Origin: Trachythela sp. YZ-2020
Taxonomy: Eukaryota > Cnidaria > Anthozoa > Malacalcyonacea > Clavulariidae
Length of the DNA stretch: 64,000 nucleotides
Direction: 5' to 3'
Assembly: GCA_016169945.1 (NCBI GenBank)
Contig: JADLSH010000001.1
Location: 1 to 64,000 of the forward strand
Shown piece after piece: positions 26,801 through 37,800 of this stretch. Under the pieces are notes generated by a model that worked only from the letters and a program-made list of their open reading frames with translations, did no database searches and was not told the origin of the DNA. Position numbers and translations under genes: made by a program. Each line of letters begins with the position of its first letter. The first letter of the stretch is position 1.

Positions 26801-27624
26801 AATACTCTATTTCAATACCTAAGTTGATTCAATAATTGTCTTTGATAAATGTTCATACAAACTCTTGCGGCATCAGAAATTGCCAAATATTATTGCTTTC
26901 ATGTGCTTGTTCTATTATGTCCAGCTGCATATTTGCTTTTTGTTTTTTACTCTTTTAAAAATATCTTTAAAATATACCTAAGTGCTAAAACTCTGAGAAT
27001 TTTCGGGGTATAGAGCGGAATAATGAATAATGAATAATTGAATCATGAATGCAGTTTAATGTAGGAAATGAATAATGAATATTTGAGTTTAAAAAATCGC
27101 GAATAATGATGAATAAAGAATAATATAAAAATAGGCAATTAATTCAATAATGGAATGGAAGTATCAAATCCCACCCTCTTATTGCATGGGATAATTATAT
27201 TCTAGAATTTCTAGCTTCAAAAAAGTGTCATTGACTATCTGTGGTCTTACATCCCTCTCATTTTTAGAACGGCACGGTGAAATGTGAGGAAGATACGGCG
27301 TGGCTAAGGTGTAACGAATACAAACACATCAGCATTATTTCAGCCTTCTGGGGACGGCGAAACTTTGGTTTGTGTACAGAACACACCGGAAGCTTGTTGA
27401 CAGATAAATATTGTCCAACCATGCCCAAGTTTCTCACGAAAGTGAAAGATGCTTGCGAAGGAACCACGATGTGCGAAGTTAGAGCTACGAAAGCGTTCTT
27501 TGGTGATACAACGTGCTATGATGTGTACAAGTATTTAGAAGTCTATTACAAATGTATCGAAGTTATCAACGGTCATGAAGTCGTGAATGAGGACAATCTA
27601 CTCAACGCTAACTTCTTGGGTTAG
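23888..27624 (+). CDS. Lectin gene C: secreted collagen-SUEL lectin
   Basis: Predicted secreted protein of about 263 residues from three phase-0 exons. Exon 1 (23888-23947) encodes signal peptide [20 protein letters not shown] and ends in gtaagt. Exon 2 (26385-26759, 375 nt) begins [16 protein letters not shown] and has [13 protein letters not shown] (NVT sequon), then exactly 31 Gly-X-Y triplets and PIRY before gtaagt. Exon 3 (27268-27624) encodes the lectin domain: [34 protein letters not shown] and [14 protein letters not shown]. It has two differences from B and D. The leader before the collagen is 13 residues shorter and lacks the DWP/KWP motif, and the C-terminus is short and acidic, without the basic tail. 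The insertion around [15 protein letters not shown] adds a cysteine pair. Intron 1 contains two SINEs. Confidence 0.85.
25549..25558 (+). repeat. Poly-C tract
   Basis: A run of about ten C in gene C intron 1, followed near 25599 by a 39-bp direct duplication (atgagaaaataaaatcgaat twice). Confidence 0.8.
25790..25970 (-). mobile_element. tRNA-derived SINE, copy 1
   Basis: The minus strand begins GGCTCTGTAGCTCAGTTGGT with an A box (TAGCTCAGTTGG) and a B box (GGTTCGATTCC) at 25897-25970. A body shared with copy 2 follows, including atagttgatggtgtttgtgg on the plus strand. The 5' and 3' acceptor-stem halves do not pair, so it is a SINE head and not a working tRNA gene. Confidence 0.8.
26035..26242 (-). 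mobile_element. tRNA-derived SINE, copy 2
   Basis: Same orientation and family as the copy 60 bp away: tRNA-like head at 26170-26242 with GTAGCTCAGTTGGTTAGAGC, body with gatggtgtttgtggatg. A degraded third relative lies near 56480-56600. Confidence 0.8.
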
Positions 27625-28463
27625 ATCCTGCAACACTTTCCAAAACTCTGATAACATCCTGTTTGTCTTTATAATGTATTTATACTCTTCTGAATTGTAT
27701 TCAGTATACGGCGAGCAAACAGGTTTTTCCTGTATTGAAAACAGGTTTGTTTTTCCTGTATAACATAGCGCAGCACTAATTCTCGAGTTTTTAAGCGAGC
27801 AGAAATTCACGTTGCTTTTGCAATTCTGCCTACCTGGACTCTTTGGGGTAGACATTATTTGCAAACAAACGTTACAATACTAAAATACACCCGTTAAGTC
27901 TGTTTTTGTTACTATAACCTGACATTTCTACGAACTATGATGTATAATTTAACAACTGTACCATAGACTCTGACAGTGATCTGTATTTCAATATACATGT
28001 AAATAACATGGTTTAATAGTAAATATGCATTATACACTAACCGGCTTACTGTTGTATAATCATATCCTCTTGTAGATTAATCTAACGTTTGACTAAATTT
28101 ATATAGTCCAAAGAATTATACAATTCAATGCACTTGTTTGTTGTTTGAAATAGAAATCTTGACTTACCTTTTCGTGTAATTTATTTTGTCTTTAATCTCA
28201 TACTCATTGTACTATTCGCGTCAATATTTCTCGTGGAAATACAAAGAAAATCATGACCGTGGAAGATGGTGTATATCTGATACAAAATCCTATTGATTTA
28301 CATAAACTTTAAGTTCATATCGAGACGAATCACAAGCTATATACAGTATTCTCGTCCGTGTTGTATAAAATCAACAGCAACTCGACTTCGGCTCATGCTA
28401 TAAAATATTACTTAATAATAATTCGTTCGATCGTATCCAGTTGCTTCCAGTCTTCGGCTTTAC

Positions 28464-28489
28464 TCTTATTATTATTATTATTATTATTC
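28464..28489 (+). repeat. (TTA)n microsatellite
   Basis: Short pure run of TTA/ATT triplets followed by two copies of caataatgcaca. Confidence 0.85.
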
Positions 28490-28654
28490 AATAATGCACA
28501 ATAATGCACATTATCGGAACTAACTGTTCATTGTGTTTGAAATACTGCATCCTGACTAGGCGTGGCTTATCCAGCTAACCGTCTCGATGCCCGACCTTTT
28601 GAACAGCCATTTTGGAATTTGGACAGCAACTTGAAAGAGACTGCTTTTGGACCA

Positions 28655-28879
28655 GGGGCCGGTTGTTCAAAGCTCGATTAGCGCTAACCCTGGGTTAAAT
28701 TTTAACCCACTGTTTTGGGTTATGTATTTCTGCATGGCCGTTCTATTGATCTTCTATTGATCCAGAAAAGATTTCTGGAAAAACATATTCAACTTTATAA
28801 ACAAGCTGTTGGGAAGTTTGATTTGAAGATTTTCGTTAACCCAGGGTTAGGCTAACCGGCTTTTGAACAACCGGCTCCA
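28655..28879. mobile_element. MITE with GGGGCCGGTTGTTCAAA termini
   Basis: The left end ggggccggttgttcaaagct is complementary to the right end ggcttttgaacaaccggctc, with the subterminal pair taaccctgggtta / taacccagggtta. MITEs with this kind of terminus are common in marine invertebrates. No coding capacity. Confidence 0.85.
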
Positions 28880-31843
28880 GGTGATTATCATATTGGAACT
28901 TTTCGAACCACTTGTGAAGATATGTTTATTGTACACTGTACTTGATGGCTTCCGCCTTGTTGTTTTCCGCTGTCATTTGTCTAAGAGATCTTTTCTCCAA
29001 AGTTCATGAGACATTGACCGTCCAATTTGAGAGTAGTTGCAATGAAATAGGGTATTTGGTAAAAACCAGTGAGAATCTTAAATATGTCTATATTTATGAT
29101 ATATTCTGCTTTACTTATCTTCCGTGATTTCTCGTAGCTATCAAGGACAAAATACCATGCCTATTGCCTGGGGAAACATGTTTCAAAAATTCTCCGCCCT
29201 GACTTGGGTCTGATAGTCGATGTTTCATTCACAGCCGGCAATCGCTTCTTGTTTTCTACGACATCGATCGTCGTTTTTTTGGTGTTAGTTTTGTATATAA
29301 CATGCCCCAAAATAATTCTCATGTTTCTCTCTGAAAGTGAAAGTATCATGTAATGCTGTCGAACATTGAATATTTAATGTCGATTACACAGGGTGTGGTT
29401 TCCCATTTCACCCGAGCCAGAGGCTCATAATACGCATGCTCAATAACTAAAGTCTAAAGGTTAGTTTTTGGTGAGAGAAGAAAAACGCTCGAAGCACAGG
29501 AGAGGACCATCCAAACTCTACCTATATGAGTTTTCAAGTACATGGAAGTTACCCAACCTTGGTAGATCCCTTACTCTTGACCTACAGTAGTAGTATTAAC
29601 TCGACGGTAAGGGGAAGCGCTAAGGATAGAAACGGAGTACACAAAATCAGTCATATTAGATTTGTAGAGTGAGGACCATACTCCTATAAACCACGCAAAA
29701 TTCCTTGTCAAAGCAGTCTGGAAAGAGTCAAATTGCCGGGGAACAATTGCCGGTAGTTATTCTATGTTAATATCTATGGCATAATCTAACACTCTAGAAG
29801 TTGTTTCCATTGTGTAATATTTCTATGCTATAACCCGATCAAAATTCTTACGAAATATAATATATATAAAGCATCATGGGACATTCATGATTCGCCGTAT
29901 GGAGCCTAAGTTCGACAACCGATTTAGCATCAAACCAAAATTTCATTAATCGCGATTAAGATTAACTGATCTGGACTTGTTATCATAATTTAAATATAAG
30001 CAATATTTGTATTCAATATTATGGCTGCATTTCTCTTAATATATGTAAAAAGAAGTAGACTAATGAGGTTTGGAGCAACCTTATAGACTATGTAGACTAT
30101 ATATAAATTTGAGCTTTGGGCAGGTTGCCGTCATGTTGTTTGACAACATTACAGGTGTTGGATCGCAATTTGTTTCAAGTATAGAAATTAGAGCTATTTT
30201 TAGATTCAATATAAATTCAAATATGAATATATACTTTGCAAACAATATTATATAAACTTGTCATATTTTGTTTGCTATGTATATATATAGATAAGGAACT
30301 TCGGTAGCCTATTGCAAAGTTCTTTTGATCGAGTTTCTAGTTTCAGTTATTGAAATAATAACTAACTAACATTTATATTGGCAATGTTCGAATATACATT
30401 CAAGCACGAATATAAATTTTGCGCACAATATATAGACAAAATTTTGTCTGTGAATTATCAACAACTCAAAGATCGTCGAGCACGGTGAAAGCCAATCGCA
30501 AAGGTCTGGACGAACATAATTTTGTAAAAACGCTTCTTGACCAAGGCCAAAATCGATCTGCGCATATTCAAATGTTTAGTCATGCTTGGTCGGGTGCATT
30601 GCCGAATAATTACGTCATTTTTCATTGTGTAAACAATATCTTTTCTCGTGAAATTTTTCTTTTTAATTTCATCGAAAACACTACTCCTTTTTCTACCTAA
30701 AAAGACGTTATGAGAGGTAGGTATGCTTTAAAATTATTATTTCTTACGTCGTTAAAGTGTTCTATATTAATTTCGCGCTTTATGTTAATGAGTTATGTTT
30801 TTCCCCGCTCTATGGGGATGTTTCGGTTCACTAAGCCTGACGAACTACCTTGACCCAAACACTAACCGATGAAATATAGAACACGTTGATTTGGATTTTA
30901 AAATAACGTTATTATAACGGCCTTTTTAGTTGGCATTTATGTGTGAGGAGTATTTTTATGGCCGTGATGTAGTCGTGCTATAGTTATATTTTTTTCTGGT
31001 AGTTTGATGGGTGATGAAATCTTTTAAACAAGTCAAGAAGTCACAGACAATATTTGTCGTGTAGGTTCTAAACGGTAAGTCATTACACATTTATTCCTTC
31101 ATAGTATTATAAGCTAAACCAAACTGACTTAATATACTGGATATCTATATCAGTTCTATTCTATTGAGGTCCAGCAAAGGGCCAGTAAACGTACTTATTG
31201 ACTCAGTGTTATTACAGTAGGAAGGTGGAACTAAACTAAACTATTTATACTGGATAGCTATATCAGTTCTAAGCTATCGAAATAGTAGTTATTAGGTATT
31301 ACCCATATATAAGCTTACATAAATTACTTATTGCACATATGTATTCTTATAATGCTGAGAAATCTCGTTCTTTTGATCATATTTTCATTTATTATTGTCT
31401 TTTTATGTCATTTATATGGCCGAGAAAGAATCAAGCACAACTTAGCTAACTAAAATCTAAAAGCCGGTTTATCTCGGTTTTCCACTAGGCACTAGCGAAT
31501 TTTGTCGCCGGAACCGTCTTTATTCTCTTGTCCTATGACATCCCGGCTGAATAGTATTTGACATTTAATTAAATATTTTTCAATAAGTTCAAAAATAGAA
31601 ATGTCGTTTCGCGCGACGAAATTCTCCAGTGACAAATCTAGGTAGAAATTTACTTAATTAATGTCTGCTTTTGTCAAAAACCTTTTTCAAAAACACATAG
31701 AATTTTAACTATTCAAGTTCTATCGTCAAAGTTTGATATACTATCTAAAGGCTAGACTGTTGTTTTGACATTAGTTCATGTCTTCAAGAACCAAGAACGT
31801 TATACCTTCCAGCGTGACAAAATGTTTAAAATGTTTCCCTTTT

Positions 31844-31854
31844 AGTTTAATAGA
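31844..31854 (+). promoter_or_regulatory. Splice acceptor upstream of the gene D start codon
   Basis: A pyrimidine tract gtttcccttttag ends nine nucleotides before the ATG. A second AG lies one nucleotide before the ATG. It matches the pattern in genes A, B and C less exactly. Confidence 0.45.
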
Positions 31855-34800
31855 ATGAAACCAACAAGTGCTGGGTCGTTGTTGATCGTCACAGCTATTC
31901 TGTTTGTCTCTCAGGTAAGGTACCGTTTTGACTGAAATGTTTTCTCAAATTTGAGACAATAGACAAATTTTGACTTATTTACACCCAATTGCAAATGTGG
32001 ATAACTCATATCCCTAGTTACTTTTTAGTTCTAGTTTGAGAAAACATAGAATAGAACAAACTAGGACAACTAAGCATTAGAATGATCTACATGAGTGAGT
32101 AGCTCTTGTACATAATTCTAATGCTTAGTTACCTTTGTTCAATTCTATGTTTTCACAAACTAGAACAATAGTAACTAGGCATGTGAGTTATCGAAAGTTG
32201 TGAATTGGAACACAAACCTATACGAACAGGTTTTGTTATTGATCGGTTATAGTAACGTTAGAATGGATATCTCTGTATTGTTTTAGAATTTTTTACTGTT
32301 TTGAATGGAGATTTGAATAATCATCGAAGCTTATGTATTGTTTTCTAGACTATCTTTATACATGGTGTAAATGGAGATTTTGATATTAAGGACGCGCTTG
32401 CAAGTTTGGCTCCTGTTGATATCTCTGAAACTCATCACATGCACAAGCGTGATGACCCGGATGAAGATGAGTTAGGAACATTACGTGGTAAAGATATAGG
32501 TCATGATAAAATTTTAGACATTGATGGAAAATCGGCCACTAATGGTCTTTTTCATAGCCGTTCAACTAGATCGGCCAATTCTTCAGAAACGCCTTCGGGC
32601 GCTAAAAAGGCAGAGGTGCCTAAGGACACAAATGGTTCCAAGAAGTCTTCTTTAATGCCTGATGAGGCGGCATATGAAGCTGGACTCAAGGCGGCAAGGA
32701 AATCGCAAACGAAAGAGAAATTGGTTGGAAGTAATGGAAGTGATGCAGAAGAAGATGATGGTGATGATGAGGATAATAATGATGATGAAAATGATGATAA
32801 AGATAATGATGATAATGATGATAGCAGTAATGACGACTCTGACAACGGAACAAAGAAGTCTAAAATAAGCTCTAAGAGTAACATTGATTCACAGAAAAAG
32901 TCTTCTGAAGACGAGGAATTGGATTCTATGAATTCTATCAATGAAGATAATGACTCTGATGACGCTGACGGTAAAGAATCGGTTGAAAATGATAAGGTAG
33001 ATTCTAAAGAATCTGATAATGACAATTCTCATAAACCAGTTTCTAAAAAGGCGGAGGTTAGTGGACAAAATTCAGAAAAATCGAACAACAATAAATCTGA
33101 TGATAAAGAGGAAGAAGCGAAGGAAACGAATGAGAAAGATTCAGAATTAAAACCTGTCAAAGATGAGAGTCCTGACTCCAAGGAATCGAAGGATTCTGGT
33201 TCAAAGGAATCCAGTGAGGATGAATCAATTTCGAAGAAGTCAGATGACAGTAACTCCAATGAGAAACAGTCGGATTCCAATGAATCTGCTGCTAAAGATT
33301 CGGATACTCCTGATTCTGATTCGAATAAATCCAATGATAAAGATTCTGATTCGAAAAAATCCGATGATAAAGATTCTGATTCGAAAGATTCGGACTCTGA
33401 TGATTCTGATGATGAAAATGATAACGATTCTAGTTCCAAGAAAACTGATAATATATTTTCAGACTTAAGTGAGTCTAATGACGCAGATTCAAATTCCGAG
33501 AAGTCTTCTAAAGATTCCAAAGAGTCGGATGAAAATAAATCGAACGCCAAGGATTCAGAGGATAAGAATACGGGCGGAAAGGATTCAGACCACGATGACA
33601 CCGTGGATTCGAAAAATAAGGATTCGCAACCTAAAGACTCCAACGACGATGACGACGATGACGAAGATGACGACTCGGGAGATGATTCAGGAGACGATGA
33701 CGATTCCAAACATTTAGATGATAAACATGATTCCAAGATATCAGATGATAAAGATAAGAAGTCCGAGGACTCGGATGATAAGAAAGTGGAAAATCAAAAG
33801 AATTCTAAGAATTCAGATGAGGAAGATAAGAATTCCGAGGACTTGGATGATAAGAAATTAGAAAATCAAAAAGATTCTAAGAATTCAGATGAGAAATATA
33901 AGAACTCCGAGGACTTGGATGATAAGAAAGTGGAAAATCAAAAAGATTCTAAGAATTCAGATGAGAAATATAAAAACTCCGAGGACTTGGATGATAAGAA
34001 AGTGGAACATCAGAAAGATTCTAAGAATTCAGATGAGGAAGATAAGAACTCCAAGGACGCGGATGATAAGAAATTAGAAAATCAAAAAGATTCTAAGAAT
34101 TCAGATGAGAAATATAAGAACACCGAGGACTTGGATGATAAGAAAGTGGAAAATCAAAAAGATTCTAAGAATTCAGATGAGAAATATAAAAACTCCGAGG
34201 ATTTGGATGGTAAGAAAGTGGAAAATCAAAAAGATTCTAAGAATTCAGATGAGGAAGATAAGACCTCCGAGGACTTGGATGATAAGAAATTAGAAAATCA
34301 AAAAGATTCTAAGAATTCAGATGAGAAATATAAGAACTCCGAGGACTTGGATGATAAGAAAGTGGAAAATCAAAAAGATTCTAAGAATTCAGATGAGAAG
34401 GATAAGAACTCTGAGGACTCGAATGATAAGAAAGTGGAAAATCAAAAAGATTCTAAGAATTCAGATGAAAAGGACGAAGACTCCAATGATTCTGATACTA
34501 AGAAAAGCGAATCCAAAAACTCGGATAATACGAAATCTGATACAAATGAATCGAAAGATAAGCAATCGGGTTCTAAAGTGTACAATATAGATATAAAGAG
34601 TTCCGATGATGATAATTCTAAAGATTCTGATGACAAGGATTCAGATTCCAAGAAAAATGACGATAACGTTTCCAAAGGAAAGAACCCTGATTCCAAAACG
34701 GCAGACGATAAGGATACTAAAAATGAAGACTCGGAGAAATCGGATGATAACGCTGCGAATTCTAAGCAATCGGATGATGCTGATTCTAACAGTTCGAGTG

Positions 34801-37800
34801 ACGACAAATCAAGCTCCAAATATGATGAAGAGTCCAAAGATGACCAATCGGATTTCAAGAACGACGAAAGTTCAGGTAATGATCATGACGATGAAGATTA
34901 CCCTAAGGAAGACTCTTCGAAGAAAGCAACCACGAGCGATGGTGGAAATGCTGCGTCCTCTGAAAGCAAAAATGAAGACGATTCTTCAAGTTCGAACAGT
35001 GCCTCTGACAAGGATTCGAAAGATAAACCAAATAAAGTTTCATCGAATATAGATGATTCGAAGAAAGATGCGAATGATGGAGAAAACATCGAGGTATTGA
35101 GTAGTTCTGGGAAAGAATTTGAACCAAAGAAGGATTCTGGTGCTTCCGCCAAAGGTTCTGGTCAGGATAACGATGATGAAGAAGATGATGTTGAAGAATC
35201 ATTTCCCGGTGGAACTGGAGGTTCGGATGCTCCCTTGAAGATTCCTCAAGGCTCTGCTGGATCGAAAGATGGTGATGCAACAGGATTTAAGTATGATTCC
35301 GATAAAGATACGGAAGGATCATCAAATAATAACAAAGCTAAAGATGATAATGATGATGATGATGATGATGATGATAGCGGTGATGATAGTGGCGATGATG
35401 CCGATGACGATGATGATCATAAAGAGAAAGTCGATGAAAAGTCCTCTGTTAAATCGGATGTATCCAAGAGTGATGCGAACTCTGATTCCAAGAGCCAGGA
35501 AAACTCTTCGAAAAAATCGGACGATGACAAAGACGAAGATGATGCTGAAAGTAAAAAGGCAGTCGTCGCATTCAGTAATAATACTGAGGCACCCACCACT
35601 AAGAAAGAAGGTGTAAAAGAAGATGTAAGCAACGAAAGCAACGAAACTGACGAGAAAGCGAACAAGAAAGATGACGGGACAGCTAGTGATAACAACACGG
35701 CGAAAGATAAGGATGCCACTGAATCAGAAACAGATGGGGTGAACGCCAATGAGATTACAGCAAATAAGGAGAAGGACACCTCGGTAGAAAAGAAAGACAA
35801 AGATGCTGTGAAAGCAACTGCAAAGAACACAGTCAAAATAGAGGACGAGGATAGCGGTACAAAAAGTGATGAAGATAGTAGCACGGATAATGCAAAGGAT
35901 GATATTGCTGCCAATAACGTCATCCAAAAGAACAAGGAAGACGTCACTGGTGATAGCAAAGATGCCGTTACTAAAAAGAAAGTGGATGAGCAAACAGAAA
36001 AGAAGGATGATATCACGGGTGGTAATAAGGATGATGTCACGCAAGGGGAAGAGCACGATGACGTCAAAGCCGAAAGCAAAGATGACGTAATTAAAGAAAA
36101 GAAAGATGAAAATGTTGAAAAAGATGACGTGAAGGTGAATAAAAAAGATGATGTCAGTCAAAAGAAGGATGGCGAAACAGAAAAGAAAAAGGATGACATC
36201 ACCGAAAATAGCAAGGATGACGTCACTGAAAAGAAAACTGATGACGAAGCTGACAAGAACAAGGATGAAAAAGATAAAAAGGTCGATACAGATAAGAAAA
36301 AGAGTGACGCTGCCGAGGGTAACAAAGACGATGCTGTTCAAGACGTGAAAGAAGAATCCGAAGATGAAAGCAAGCAGAACGATGCGGAGAAGGAGACGAT
36401 TGATTCCGATGACAAGGAAAGTTCCTCATCTTCGGGTGAAACGGATGATAAATCGTCCAAAGAAGATACATCTGACTCAGTGAAAGACGATAAATCATCA
36501 CATGATGTCAAACACAATGATAAAACTACCACAGAAAACGAGACAAACAACAAGGACGATGAAAGTGATGAAGATGATAGCGATGAAGATGATAGCGATG
36601 GTAGTAATGACAGTGATAGTGGCGATTCCTCATCAGGCAAGGACGAACCTTCCAAACCAAGCGATCTCGAAGTAAGTCCAGGCTTCCTTAAAGGTTCCCC
36701 GACAACCAGTGGAGACAAATCTGACGACGAATCTCAGGACGACTCCGAAGAAGTGAAATCGGGATCGGGCACGGACGCCAGTGACGATGGTAAGGCGGAA
36801 GAGACAGGTGAGCGAGCCGTGGCTGATTCTCTGGCTTCCTCCAGCAGTGTGGTTGAAGCAAGAAGAAAAGCAGAAATGCTCGCAAGAAAGTCCCATGTGA
36901 CCATCGCTCCAAAGAAGATCAATTTGAAGGCGAAATCAGATAACGAGAAGCTCCCTGGAAGTTTTGGTTTCGGAGAGAACGAGGCTGCTGATGAGGATAA
37001 CAGCGATGGAAAAGGATCGTCTTCAGGTATTTGAATTAACTTCACTTTACTTTCATCAAGTTAATTGTTTTTGCCTGGGTCTTTTTATATATGTTTCTTT
37101 GTTTCTGACTTGCTGGTCGTCGACTAAGGACAAATCAATAAAACTTTGTTCGAAGAGTTCCCGAATTTGCTCGTGTGCACACGAAACAATTAGCTTTTAC
37201 TTTAGGCTGTAATGTGATCCATATTAAGTTAAAGTAAAGTCATCGACAGTGTCGATGCCGTACCTTTGTCTCGCGTACACTCGGGAATTATCTATTTGGT
37301 CAAAACTGGATGCCAAAATTTGAAAATTTGTTTTAATTTCCGGCCTGTGCAAAGGAACTAGGTATCTAATTTACGCATGACTACTGTACACGCCTAAAAC
37401 ACACAAGTTGTAACCCTGCAGCAGACTTGTACCAATGCTGTTTCAACAACTTGTTATCAGGATGTGTTCGCACTGCTTGTTTCCAGCTTGTTGACAAGTT
37501 GTAAACGGTTTGTTATCGTCCTACAATTCAACAACTTGTTAACAAGTTGTGAGTGACAACTTTGTAGCAACTTGATAAAATGACAGCATTGCTACAACTT
37601 GTTGACAAGCTTGCTACAAGTCTGTTGCGAACACATAGATGTTTACGTGTGTACCTTACGTTCTGCATCCAAATTACCTCAAAATTTCGAAGAAAAATCA
37701 CAAAAATAACATAATTTCGAAGAAAAATAATATATTCATTACTCTACTGCCGAAAATGCCTTTCTTTTGTGAACATATTTCACGTTAAACGCATGTAAAC

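Larger units (their letters stand above)
27625..31843. other. Intergenic region between genes C and D
   Basis: It holds the 3' flank of gene C and the unplaced promoter and leader of gene D. Apart from the (TTA)n run and one MITE listed separately, I see only AT-rich sequence and short frames without domains (for example 30419-30700, 93 codons). Confidence 0.4.

Noticed and set aside
32552..36912. Ser/Leu/Phe-rich open frames on the minus strand and Met/Arg/Ile-rich frames on the plus strand
   Set aside because: All are shadows of the gene D acidic exon; GAT/GAC/AAG/TCN codons read in other frames leave stops rare. Apparent membrane segments in the minus frames come from reversed KDD-type codons.
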